From Pseudomonas sp. RIT-PI-S (GTDB taxonomy: Bacteria > Pseudomonadota > Gammaproteobacteria > Pseudomonadales > Pseudomonadaceae): DNA of 64,000 nucleotides. Shown here piece after piece: positions 54,283 to 63,121 of this stretch. Under the pieces are notes generated by a model, which did not search any database, had not been told where the DNA came from, and saw nothing but the letters and a program-made list of their open reading frames with translations. Location: the NCBI RefSeq assembly GCF_025642975.1, contig NZ_JANZKJ010000009.1, forward strand, positions 158,090 through 222,089, in the 5' to 3' direction. The stretch's first letter is position 1, and the number at the start of each line of letters is the position of its first letter. The position numbers and the translations under genes were made by a program.

Positions 54283-54705
54283 ATGCACCTGAGAATCGAA
54301 ATCAAAAAAGATCCACAACCCGCTGATTATGAAGCTATTCTTTTACCTCTGCAGGCCTACAATAACGCCCAGGCCGAACCCTCCGAAGTCGAAAAAACCG
54401 CCTTTCTGGTCATTGATGAAGCGGGCGTTACACAGGGAGGGTTGTGGGCCAGAGTGGCAGCGCGATGGCTATTCGTGGAACTGCTGGTCGTGCCTGAAGC
54501 CGCTCGGGGCCAGGGGATAGGGTCACAATTGATGGACAGCGCGCAAACCCTGGCCCAGCAGAAAGGCTGCGTGGGTATTTGGCTGGATACGTTTTCCTTC
54601 CAAGCCCCGGATTTTTATCGCCGGCTGGGCTTCGAGGTGTTTGGCGAACTCAAGGATTACCCGCCTGGGCATAGCCGTTTTTATATGCAAAAACGATTCG
54701 ATTGA
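54283..54705 (+). CDS. GNAT-family N-acetyltransferase (second copy)
   Basis: Acetyltransferase of 140 residues with AARGQGIGSQLMDSAQTLAQQKGC as the CoA loop and FQAPDFYRRLGFEVFG as the closing strand. It is related to the GNAT just upstream and is probably cotranscribed with it. Its N-terminal half (AFLVIDEAGVTQGGLWARVAARWLFVELLVV) is well formed. Substrate unknown. Confidence 0.84.
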   Translation: MHLRIEIKKDPQPADYEAILLPLQAYNNAQAEPSEVEKTAFLVIDEAGVTQGGLWARVAARWLFVELLVVPEAARGQGIGSQLMDSAQTLAQQKGCVGIWLDTFSFQAPDFYRRLGFEVFGELKDYPPGHSRFYMQKRFD

Positions 54706-54707
54706 AG

Positions 54708-55334
54708 ATGAACAAACGCCGATGCCTTCTCTGGTGCCTGTGCTCAGCCGTCAGCCTGCTTTCGATCCTGTGCTTTGAGCTGTGGAGCGATTGGCTCACG
54801 GCAGTGCCGCTCGACGCGCCGTTCCCGCTGGACAAGCCTTCAGCCGTGGAGCAGGTGATCGAAATACGCTCCACCGATTACAAATACCTGCAGGTTCGCC
54901 TGGCGCGAACGCAAGATAACTTCCAGCAGCTGATGGACCTGGTAGGCCGCGATGGTCAACCCGCCACCGTTCAGGTCCACTGGCGGCTGTTGGGCATGGA
55001 TTCGAAAGTGCTTGCCCAGGGCACTTCGAGGTTGGGGCAGGCCAGTGGGATCAGCAGGGATGACATCAGCTGCTGGCTGGCGACCCTGCGTTATCCCGCC
55101 CCCACCGGGCATTACCAACTCCAGGCCCAGGTAACCGTGGCGGATCCGGCGTTCGCCGGGGTCGATACCCGGCTGGTGCTGGAAAGTTCGCCTAAAAATG
55201 GCAGCGATCCGCGCTTCGGTCTGATGTTCTTCTGGATGATATTCAACCTGTTGGTGTGCTGGCCGCTTGCGATCGTGGGGGGTATAGCAGCGGCCGTGTG
55301 CTACCTACGAGGGCGAACCATCGTGGAGCCATAA
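54708..55334 (+). CDS. Hypothetical membrane-anchored protein
   Basis: Unrecognised protein of 208 residues. It has one N-terminal TM helix (LLWCLCSAVSLLSILCFELW), a region of about 140 residues with no recognised motif, and a C-terminal TM helix (FGLMFFWMIFNLLVCWPLAIVGGIAAAVCYL). The central part has a beta-rich look (VQVHWRLLGMDSKVLAQGTSRLG) and is probably periplasmic. It starts 2 bases after the GNAT stop, so it belongs to that unit. I see no evidence of its role. Confidence 0.65.
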   Translation: MNKRRCLLWCLCSAVSLLSILCFELWSDWLTAVPLDAPFPLDKPSAVEQVIEIRSTDYKYLQVRLARTQDNFQQLMDLVGRDGQPATVQVHWRLLGMDSKVLAQGTSRLGQASGISRDDISCWLATLRYPAPTGHYQLQAQVTVADPAFAGVDTRLVLESSPKNGSDPRFGLMFFWMIFNLLVCWPLAIVGGIAAAVCYLRGRTIVEP

Positions 55335-55424
55335 GGTCCAACCTGACCAAACCGACGGGTTCTGCATTCCGGTCAATCGCGTTCCACCCGGGGACGGCGA
55401 CTCTTACCGCTTTGAGGATTGCAC

Positions 55425-57956
55425 ATGACCCAGGTGTTCAACGTTCTGGACTTCGGCGCCAAGGGCGATGGTGTCACCGATGACAGCCACGCCATTCAGC
55501 TGGCGATCAACGCCGCCTTCACAGCGGGCGGCGGTGAGGTCTATGTGCCCCAAGGCACTTACCTGGTGACCGGGCCGAACGCCGATGGCGGCTGCATCAC
55601 CCTCAAAAGCAACGTGACCTTGAGCGGGGCGGGTGCCGGGCAAACCACGCTCAAGCTGGCGGATGGCTCCAGCGCGGTCGATGGCATCGTCCGCACCTCG
55701 GCACAACACAACACCCTAGACGCCAAGGTCGCCGACTTGACCCTGGACGGCAACCAGGCCCACACCAGCGGCACGGTCAATGGCCTGGTGAGCGGCAGCG
55801 CCAGTAACCCGAACGCGCACAGCGTGGGCCTGGAGGTGAGCGGGGTAGAACTGGCCAACTGCAGCGGGTCGGGGCTGGTGGCCAACACCCTCACCGATGG
55901 CCTGGTGATCAGCGACAGCGTGGCCCATGACAACGGTGACGACGGCTTTGCCACGCGCTTCGATACCCGCGCCGGGCGCAGCGACTCGGTGCGCTTTTCC
56001 GATAACGAAGCCTACGGCAACGGCGGTGACGGTTTCGACATCCATACCGCCAGCTGGGCCACCACCGAAGGCGCAGTGCTGCTCAACAGCAACAGCCACG
56101 ACAATGGCGGCGACGGCATCGTGCTGACCGGCTTTGAGCAGCCGCAAAAAACCTCGGCGTATGCGCAAGACACCCTGGGCGGTGGCACCGTTTACAACAA
56201 CGGCGGCGCGGGTGTGCGTCTGGAGAACATCCAGCGCGCCACACTGACCGGCCTGGATATCCACGGCAACGGCGCCGAAGGCATCAACCTCGCCGGCACC
56301 TTCGACACCCAGATCATCGGCAATGCGGTGCACCAGAACCTGCAGAACGGCCCTGGCAGCGAGATCCTGATCGGCCAGCTTCCCGCCGGTGTGGCGGGCA
56401 ACGCGGCATTCCCCGCGGCGGATGTGGATTACGACCTCGTTAACAACGTGATCACCGCCGGCGCCAATTCCACCTATGCGATCACCGCGCCTTCACCCGG
56501 CGGTGGTTTCCATCACCAGGTGAGCGGCAACCAGCTGGACGGCTTCCAGGGCGACCCGATCCGTGCGACTGACGGCGTGAATTATGCCGGGGGCTATGCC
56601 CAGTACGGCACCGACGGTAATGACCATCTCACCGCCGGCATCGCGACCGCGCTTTACGGAGGCGCCGGGCGCGACACGCTCACCGCGGGCGCCTATGGCA
56701 CGAACCTGACCGGAGGCGCCGGGGTCGACAAACTTATCGCTGGCGGCAGCTATGACAGGTTCCTGTACCACGCGGTCACCGATAGCTACGTCGACAGCAC
56801 TGGGGCGGCCCACCGGGACGTCATCACCGGTTTCGATGCCAGCAAAGACCTGCTCGACCTCACGGACCTGAAGTTCCATGGCCTGGGCGATGGCCATGAC
56901 GGCACCTTGTTGCTGCGTTACTACGTCACCAGCAACACCACGGTCCTGGCCAGCCTGGATGCAGACGCCGATGGCAACCGTTTCGAAGTGGCGCTCAAGG
57001 GCGACTACCGCGACCAGCTGACGGCTAGCAACTTCGTGGACTTCTACAACGGTAGCGACAGCGCGGACACGGTCTACGTCGGCGAGGACGATCCCGGCAA
57101 CAGCGTGTACTACGGCAACGGTGGCGACGACAATATCTTCGTCGCCACCGGTGGCGTGTGGTTCGAAGGCGGTGCCGGCGCCGATACGCTCGGCACCTTT
57201 TGGGGCGGCGGCACCTTCGTTTATCGCGCGATCAGCGACAGTTTCGTCAACGACCGCACCGGCGAACAGGTGGTCGACCGCTTGGACTTCACCTACGGCG
57301 TTCTGGATGTGTCGGCGCTCGGCTTCACCGGGTTAGGGGACGGGCATAACGGCACCTTGACCATCGCCGACGATGGCGCCGGGCATATGCTGTACACCTC
57401 GCTGGACGCGGACGCCGACGGCAACCGCTTCGCCGTGCGGGTTTCGCAAAGCGCTGACAGCATCATCTTCGCGCACTCCGAGTACCCCAGCACCGGCGCG
57501 GGGCTGCTCGGCAACGACACCCTCACCGGCGATGCCGGCAACAACAGCCTCGAGGGTGGTCAAGGCAATGACGTGCTCATCGGCCTGGCGGGCAAGGACA
57601 CGCTCACCGGCGGTTCGGGCGCCGACACGTTCCGCTTTACCAGTGTGAACGACAGCTTCCATGGCGGCGCGGACCTGATCACGGACTTCACCCTGCGCGA
57701 CACCCTGGACGTCTCGGCCTTGGGCTTCACCGGGCTGGGCAACGGCACCGGAGATACCTTGCGCATCGCCTACAGCGCCGCCACCGACCGTACCTACGTA
57801 CAGAGCCAGGTGGCCGACGCCCAGGGGCACAAGTTCGAGGTGGGCCTGGCGGGTAATCTCACCGAGCACCTGAGCGCCGCCAATTTCGTGTTCGCGCCGG
57901 CAGTCGAGTTGACCACCCTGGGTGTAGCGGCCGAGACCGACACGCATACTGTGTAG
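55425..57956 (+). CDS. AlgE-like beta-helix/RTX protein with replaced catalytic residues
   Basis: Secreted-type calcium-binding protein of 843 residues. Residues 1-390 form a right-handed beta-helix A-module collinear with the alginate C5-epimerase AlgE4 (VLDFGAKGDGVTDD, DLTLDGN, DSVAHDNG at matching positions). Three R-modules follow (about 395-545, 565-675 and 695-830), each with nonapeptide Ca repeats (LYGGAGRDTL, FEGGAGADTL, GGQGNDVLIGLAGKDTLTGGSGADTF) and the DVSALGFTGLGDGHNGTL type block. The AlgE4 catalytic residues K117, Y149, D152 and H154 fall here on Thr117, Ser149, Val152 and Asn154. It may be a pseudoenzyme, a binding protein or an enzyme with another site. No N-terminal signal peptide; type I secretion via the C-terminus is expected. 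GAGGA precedes ATG 55425. Confidence 0.85.
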   Translation: MTQVFNVLDFGAKGDGVTDDSHAIQLAINAAFTAGGGEVYVPQGTYLVTGPNADGGCITLKSNVTLSGAGAGQTTLKLADGSSAVDGIVRTSAQHNTLDAKVADLTLDGNQAHTSGTVNGLVSGSASNPNAHSVGLEVSGVELANCSGSGLVANTLTDGLVISDSVAHDNGDDGFATRFDTRAGRSDSVRFSDNEAYGNGGDGFDIHTASWATTEGAVLLNSNSHDNGGDGIVLTGFEQPQKTSAYAQDTLGGGTVYNNGGAGVRLENIQRATLTGLDIHGNGAEGINLAGTFDTQIIGNAVHQNLQNGPGSEILIGQLPAGVAGNAAFPAADVDYDLVNNVITAGANSTYAITAPSPGGGFHHQVSGNQLDGFQGDPIRATDGVNYAGGYAQYGTDGNDHLTAGIATALYGGAGRDTLTAGAYGTNLTGGAGVDKLIAGGSYDRFLYHAVTDSYVDSTGAAHRDVITGFDASKDLLDLTDLKFHGLGDGHDGTLLLRYYVTSNTTVLASLDADADGNRFEVALKGDYRDQLTASNFVDFYNGSDSADTVYVGEDDPGNSVYYGNGGDDNIFVATGGVWFEGGAGADTLGTFWGGGTFVYRAISDSFVNDRTGEQVVDRLDFTYGVLDVSALGFTGLGDGHNGTLTIADDGAGHMLYTSLDADADGNRFAVRVSQSADSIIFAHSEYPSTGAGLLGNDTLTGDAGNNSLEGGQGNDVLIGLAGKDTLTGGSGADTFRFTSVNDSFHGGADLITDFTLRDTLDVSALGFTGLGNGTGDTLRIAYSAATDRTYVQSQVADAQGHKFEVGLAGNLTEHLSAANFVFAPAVELTTLGVAAETDTHTV

Positions 57957-57972
57957 GCGCTGCCGAGGCCTG

Positions 57973-58455
57973 TGAACCGCGGCGCCGGGGTTCGCAGGCT
58001 GGCGCCAGCTCCTACAGGGAAGAGGTCAATTTTGTGTCGGCGTGGGGGCGGCCATCCGGTGAAGCCGGTGAGCCTCGTATCGCCGGCCGCTGCGCAGGCC
58101 TGGTACCCCGGCGGGGGGTCGCAGGCTGTCGCCAGCTCCTACGGGGGGCAGGTCGGTCCTGTATCGGCGTGGGGGGCGGCCATCCGGTGAAGCCGGTGAG
58201 CCCGTATCGCCGCGCGCCGCGCAGGTCTGGTACCCCCGGCGGGGGTTCGCAGGCTGGCGCCAGCTCCTACAGGGAAGAGGCCAATTTTGTGTCGGCGTGG
58301 GGGCGGCCATCCGGTGAAGCCGGTTAGCCTTGTATCGCCGCCCGCTGCGCAGGCCTGGTACCCCTGGCGGGGTTCGCAGGCTGGCGCCAGCGCCTACAGG
58401 GGACAGGTCAGTCCTGTGTTGGCGTGGGGGGGCCATCTGGTGAAGCCTGTGCGCC
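57973..58455. repeat. Four tandem ~127-bp repeats running into opmQ
   Basis: Four head-to-tail units with period 127-128 bases: the core CGCAGGCTGGCGCCAGC starts at 57993, 58120, 58248 and 58375. Between cores lies a conserved block including GGCCATCCGGTGAAGCCGG. The last such block (about 58425-58450) lies inside the 3' end of the efflux lipoprotein gene, encoding its [11 protein letters not shown] tail. The unit is unrelated in sequence to the 169-bp array at 3428-4605, but both resemble REP-type extragenic elements. Confidence 0.88.
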
Positions 58456-59892
58456 GGCGGCCGGTGTAGCGCCGGGCGCTCGCTGTTGCCATCCGCCCCC
58501 CAGCGCTTTGTACAACCCCACGCTGGCGTTGAGCCGCGCCAGCCGCAGCTGGATGCCGGTGTCCTGGGCCTCGAACAGGCTGCGCTGGGCGTCGAGCATG
58601 GTCAGCAAACTCTCCGCCCCGGCGCGATACCGCCGCTCGGCCAGCTCGAAGGTAGTGCGGGCCTGGGCCAGCGCTTCCTCCTGCCACCCTAGTTGGGCAT
58701 CCAGCCCCTGGGCGTCGTTGAGGGCGCGGTCGGTGTCGGCGAAGGCATCGACCACGGCCTTGCGATAACCGGCCAGCAGCTCTTCGCGCCGCGCCTGGCT
58801 GGCCTGGTGCTGGGCGCGCAGGGCACCGGCATTGAAGATAGGCGCAAGCAGGGCGCCACCTACGTCGTAGTAACGGTTGAGCAACAGGTCGCTGGCCTGG
58901 TTGGCGCCGCCGGCGAGGCTGGCGGTCAGGGTCAGCCGCGGCAGCATCATTGCCCGGGCCACCTGCACGTCGGCGTCGGCGGCGGCCAGCCGCGCTTCGG
59001 CCCGGGCCACGTCGGGGCGGCGCGTCAGCAGCTGGCTGGGCACGCCAGCGCCGATGCTTGGCCAGTGCAGTTGCTCGAAGCCCCCCGGCGGCAACGCCAG
59101 TTGGCCCGCCGCCACACCGAGCAGCGTGGCCAGGGTGACTTCGGCGTTGGCCGCTTGCTGGTGCAACAACGCCTGCTGCTGGCGCTGGCGAGCGGTCAGC
59201 CCGCGCTGTTGCGCCAACTCCAGCGCCGTTGCCGCCCCCGCGCCGTGGCGGGTCTGCACCAGCGCCAGCACCTGTTCGGCGTTCTTCAGGTTCTGCCTGG
59301 CCACTTCCAGCCGCGCCTGTTGTGCGCGCACCGCGAGGTACGCCTGGGCCACGTCCGCTTCGAGCGACAGGCGCAACGCGCTCTGGTCGAACAGGCTCGC
59401 CTGCCAGGTGCTGACCGCGCTCGCGGCCCGGGCGCGGACCCCGCCCCAGAAGTCCACCTCATAGCTGGCGCTGAGCCCCAGGCTGTAGGTTTCCAACCCA
59501 GGGTCGTCCTGATAGGTGTCGATAGCGCTGTACCCCGGGCCATGCATCAGGCGCTCGCGGGTAGCGTTCAGGCCCAGCTGCACGGTGGGCAGCCCCGCGG
59601 CGCCGGCGACCCGCGCCTGTGCCCGGGCCTGCTCGACGCGGGCGATAGCGGCGGCGAGGTCGAAGCTGTTTTGCTGGGCGCGGCGTACCAACGCGTCCAG
59701 CACCGGGTCGTTGAAGCGCTGCCACCAGTCGTCCATGGCCACAATGGGTGCCTGGGCACCGGCCTGCCATTGGCTGGGGGCGGGGGGAAGGGCAGGTGGC
59801 ACCGGCGCGGGCCCGCTACAGGCCGCTAACAAGCAGCAAGCGGGTAACAAGGACGCGGGTAACCGCAGGTGAACAGGCATGGGCATTCTCAT
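58408..59892 (-). CDS. opmQ: Outer membrane efflux lipoprotein (OpmQ-like, NodT family)
   Basis: TolC-like outer membrane factor of 494 residues. A lipoprotein signal ([12 protein letters not shown]) leads into two OEP repeats typical of the NodT/OprM branch: [65 protein letters not shown] and the C-terminal repeat [24 protein letters not shown]. Its start overlaps the pvdT-like stop (ATGA). The last about 14 codons ([15 protein letters not shown]) coincide with the adjacent 127-bp repeat, so the tail seems to have been replaced by repeat sequence. Pyoverdine export is inferred from the cluster order. Confidence 0.83.
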   Translation of the reverse strand: MRMPMPVHLRLPASLLPACCLLAACSGPAPVPPALPPAPSQWQAGAQAPIVAMDDWWQRFNDPVLDALVRRAQQNSFDLAAAIARVEQARAQARVAGAAGLPTVQLGLNATRERLMHGPGYSAIDTYQDDPGLETYSLGLSASYEVDFWGGVRARAASAVSTWQASLFDQSALRLSLEADVAQAYLAVRAQQARLEVARQNLKNAEQVLALVQTRHGAGAATALELAQQRGLTARQRQQQALLHQQAANAEVTLATLLGVAAGQLALPPGGFEQLHWPSIGAGVPSQLLTRRPDVARAEARLAAADADVQVARAMMLPRLTLTASLAGGANQASDLLLNRYYDVGGALLAPIFNAGALRAQHQASQARREELLAGYRKAVVDAFADTDRALNDAQGLDAQLGWQEEALAQARTTFELAERRYRAGAESLLTMLDAQRSLFEAQDTGIQLRLARLNASVGLYKALGGGWQQRAPGATPAAGAQASPDGPPTPTQD

Positions 59893-61889
59893 TGGCTGGC
59901 CAGCGCGGCGACGGGGTCCAGACGGGCGGCCTGGCGGGCGGGCATAAAACCGAACACCAGGCCGGTGAGCAGGGCGCAGGCAAAGGCGCCCACCGCCGCG
60001 GCGGCGGTAAAGGCCACGGTCACCCCGGCCAGGTGCAGGCCGATACCGACGCCCAGCGCCAGTATCACGCCGGTGACACCGCCCACCAGCGACAGCAGGC
60101 TGGCTTCGGTCAGGAACTGGCGCAGGATGTCCCGCTGGCGGGCGCCGACCGCTACCCGGATGCCAATCTCGCGGGTGCGCTCGCGCACCGTCATCAGCAT
60201 CACGTTCATCACGCCGATGCCACCCACGAGCAAGGATATGGCCGCGATCGCGCCGAGCATCAGCGACAGGGTGTTCTGGGTACGGGCTTCGGCTTCGATC
60301 ATCGCGGCATTGTTGGTCAGCTCGAAGTCATGCTGGCCGCGGTGCAGTTGCAGCATCAGCTGCTCGATCGCCGCGCCCGCGCGCTGGACCTGCCCACCTT
60401 CGGCGGCGGCGATGATCACGTATTCAGGCTCGGCCTTGCCGAACAGGCGAATGCTTGCCGCCGAATAAGGGATGGCGATGCGGTTGTCGGCGTCCTTGTC
60501 ACCGGAGCTGGCGCCCTTGGCGGCCAGCACGCCGACCACCTGGAAGGGCACGTTCTCGATCAGCAGGTAGCGGCCGATAGGGTCGGCGGCGCCGAACAGG
60601 GTGCGCCGTACCCGGTCGCCAATCACCGCCACCGTGGCCGCCCGGGCTTCGTCCTGGGCGGTGAAGTAGCTGCCCTGGACCACTGGCCAGTTGAGGATCC
60701 TCGGGAAATCCGTGTTATTGCCGCCCACGTAGGCCTGCATGTCCAGGTTGGCATAGCGCACCGTCAGCTCGGCGCCGTTGACCGGCATCGCTTTCTTGAC
60801 CTGGGGCAGGGTGGCGATGGCAGCCACGTCGTCGAGGCTGACCACCCCCTGTGGCGCACGCGGGTTGGGTGCGTAGCCGCTGAGGTAAATGATGTTCGAA
60901 CCGAAGGCGCCCATCTGCGCCATCACCTGGCGCTTGCTGCCTTCGCCCACCGCGAGCATCACCACCACCGAAGCCACGCCGATGACGATCCCCAGCAGCG
61001 TCAGCGCGGTGCGCAGGCGGTTGCTCCACATCACCCGCCAGGCGCCGCGCCATGCCTCGCGCAGTTCACCAAGCCAGGCGCCCGAGGGCACCGCATGATC
61101 GCCCGACAGCCGCCGAGCCAGTTCGATGGTGGAGAGCTCCGTGCCAGGCAGCTGCGTCCTGGCGAGTGGGGCGGCCAGGGCGCGCCGCGGGCGGTCGCTG
61201 ATGATTTCGCCGTCGTGGATCTCGATGATCCGCTCGGCCCGCTCGGCCACCTGGCGGTCGTGGGTGATCAGGATGATCACATGGCCCTCGGCGGCCAGTT
61301 CATCGAGCAGGGCCATCACCTGCGCGCCGCTGTGGCTGTCCAGCGCGCCGGTGGGTTCATCGGCGAGGATGATATGCCCGCCGTTGACCAGCGCGCGGGC
61401 GATCGACACCCGCTGCTGCTGGCCGCCGGAGAGCTGATGCGGCCGGTTGGCGGTGCGCTGGCCCAGGCCCAGGCGTTCGAGCAGGGCCTGGGTGCGCGCC
61501 GCGCGCTGTGGTGCCGGGGTGCCGGCGTAGATCGCCGGCATTTCAACGTTCTCCCGGGCCGAAGCGGAGGGGATCAGGTGGTAACCCTGGAACACGAAGC
61601 CAAACGCTTCGCGCCGCAGCCAAGCCAGTTCGTCGTGCCCCAGGGCGGCCACATCGTGCCCGGCGAAGCGATAGCTGCCGGCGCTGGGCCGATCCAGGCA
61701 GCCGAGGATGTTCATCAGCGTGGACTTGCCCGAACCGGAGGCGCCGACAATGGCAACGAATTCGCCAGCATGAATGCGCAACGACACTCCCTTGAGCACC
61801 TCGATACTGGGCGAGTCGCCACCGCCATAGCGTTTGCGAATGCCCTGCAGCTCGATCAGCGCAGGGTTGTTCACGGGCGGGTTATTCAT
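59889..61889 (-). CDS. pvdT: MacB-type ABC exporter (PvdT-like)
   Basis: Inner-membrane half-size exporter of 666 residues: an N-terminal ATPase domain ([36 protein letters not shown]) fused to MacB permease segments, with TMs around [21 protein letters not shown], a large periplasmic domain, and [18 protein letters not shown] plus [18 protein letters not shown] coupling region. It works with the MacA-type adaptor and the outer membrane factor. ATG 61889 overlaps the adaptor stop by 8 bases. PvdT assignment rests on the FecR-MacA-MacB-OMF order. Confidence 0.82.
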   Translation of the reverse strand: MNNPPVNNPALIELQGIRKRYGGGDSPSIEVLKGVSLRIHAGEFVAIVGASGSGKSTLMNILGCLDRPSAGSYRFAGHDVAALGHDELAWLRREAFGFVFQGYHLIPSASARENVEMPAIYAGTPAPQRAARTQALLERLGLGQRTANRPHQLSGGQQQRVSIARALVNGGHIILADEPTGALDSHSGAQVMALLDELAAEGHVIILITHDRQVAERAERIIEIHDGEIISDRPRRALAAPLARTQLPGTELSTIELARRLSGDHAVPSGAWLGELREAWRGAWRVMWSNRLRTALTLLGIVIGVASVVVMLAVGEGSKRQVMAQMGAFGSNIIYLSGYAPNPRAPQGVVSLDDVAAIATLPQVKKAMPVNGAELTVRYANLDMQAYVGGNNTDFPRILNWPVVQGSYFTAQDEARAATVAVIGDRVRRTLFGAADPIGRYLLIENVPFQVVGVLAAKGASSGDKDADNRIAIPYSAASIRLFGKAEPEYVIIAAAEGGQVQRAGAAIEQLMLQLHRGQHDFELTNNAAMIEAEARTQNTLSLMLGAIAAISLLVGGIGVMNVMLMTVRERTREIGIRVAVGARQRDILRQFLTEASLLSLVGGVTGVILALGVGIGLHLAGVTVAFTAAAAVGAFACALLTGLVFGFMPARQAARLDPVAALASQ

Positions 61890-63048
61890 GCCCGGCACCG
61901 TCGCCGACGAGCACCTGCTCACCCTCGGCCAGGCCCTCTAGCACTTCCACCCGAAGGCGGTCGCTCAGCCCGGTCCGCAACGGCCGCCGCTCCAGCTCGC
62001 CGTGGCCGCCGCGGACCCAGGCGAAGCGCGTGCCCTGATCGTCCTCACGCACCGCCGCCAACGGGAGGCTGAGCGCTTGCGACGCCTGGCCGGCAACGAA
62101 AAAAACCTGGGCGGTCATGTCCGCCATCAGCGTGCGGTCGCTGTTGTCCACGTCTACCAGCACGGTGTACAGCACCACCCGGCCACTGCCACCCTGGCCG
62201 AGGCTGGCAGGGCTGCCGCCGCCCTGGCTGCTTTGCTCCAGTGGCCGCGGCGGCAGCGGCAGGATCTGCCGCACGGTGCCTTGCCACCGCCGGCCTTCGC
62301 CGCTGAGCAGGGTGAACCACGCCGACATGCCGGGCTTGAGCCGCCCGATGTCGGCTTCCGACACCTGCGCCCACAGCGTCATCGGTGACAAGCGGGCGAT
62401 GCGCATGATCAGCGGCGTTTGTTGTTGGGCGTTGAGCGTCTGCCCCTCACGGGCGTCCACCGCGACCACAGTGCCGGCCATGGGCGCATAGATGCGCGTA
62501 TAGCCCAGTTCGGCTTCGTCCCGGCGCAGGCTGGCCTGGGCCTCACGGATGCGTGCTTGCAGGCCCTGCACCCGCGCGGCGGCGGCGGCCAGCTGCGCTT
62601 GCGCGCCCTGCACGTCTTCCTCACGGGTGGCATTGCCGCTGGCCAAGGCTTGCTGGCGCCGGTATTGCTGGCCGGCCAAGGTGTGCAGGGCGCGTTGTTC
62701 GGCGAGTTGAGCGTTGAGCGCATCGACTTGCGCGCGGTCGGCGTCAACCCGGGCGCGCTGGGTCGCGGGGTCGATCTCCACCAGCAACTGGCCAGCCTCG
62801 ACCTCGTCGCCTGGTTCTACGTGCAAGCGGCGGATCTGCCCGGACGCCTGGGCGCCCACATCGACATATTGGCGCGGTTGCAAGGTGCCCAGCGCGGACA
62901 CCTGGCTTTGGATATCCGCGCGGGCTACGGTGGCCATGGGGCCCTGTTCAGGGCTGCGCGGATAGACGGCCCATGCCGCGAGAGCAGTCAGGCCTAGCGC
63001 CCCGGCGATGGCCAGGGCGAGCAACGGGTTACGACGAAAACGGGTCAT
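61882..63048 (-). CDS. pvdR: MacA-type periplasmic adaptor (PvdR-like)
   Basis: Membrane fusion protein of 388 residues anchored by an N-terminal helix ([21 protein letters not shown]). It has the lipoyl domain ([31 protein letters not shown]), a coiled-coil hairpin ([26 protein letters not shown] through [16 protein letters not shown]), and the barrel and proximal domains. It bridges the MacB exporter to the outer membrane factor. A second in-frame ATG at 63057 gives three extra residues; neither has a strong ribosome binding site. First gene of the exporter operon, 73 bases after the FecR gene. Confidence 0.82.
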   Translation of the reverse strand: MTRFRRNPLLALAIAGALGLTALAAWAVYPRSPEQGPMATVARADIQSQVSALGTLQPRQYVDVGAQASGQIRRLHVEPGDEVEAGQLLVEIDPATQRARVDADRAQVDALNAQLAEQRALHTLAGQQYRRQQALASGNATREEDVQGAQAQLAAAAARVQGLQARIREAQASLRRDEAELGYTRIYAPMAGTVVAVDAREGQTLNAQQQTPLIMRIARLSPMTLWAQVSEADIGRLKPGMSAWFTLLSGEGRRWQGTVRQILPLPPRPLEQSSQGGGSPASLGQGGSGRVVLYTVLVDVDNSDRTLMADMTAQVFFVAGQASQALSLPLAAVREDDQGTRFAWVRGGHGELERRPLRTGLSDRLRVEVLEGLAEGEQVLVGDGAGHE

Positions 63049-63121
63049 GAAAAACATCCGGCCGGTGCACGGGAACGCTGCCAGACAGACGAACCGGCGG
63101 GGCGCGGATTTAGCCGGTGGT

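Noticed and set aside
55425..57956. Annotating the RTX protein as an active mannuronan C5-epimerase
   Set aside because: None of the four known catalytic residues is conserved at the aligned positions.
58408..63048. MacA/MacB/OMF genes as the exporter for the neighbouring RTX protein
   Set aside because: MacB-type exporters have a different architecture from RTX peptidase-type exporters (no HlyB-type ABC with six-helix membrane domain), and the FecR neighbour points to siderophore export.
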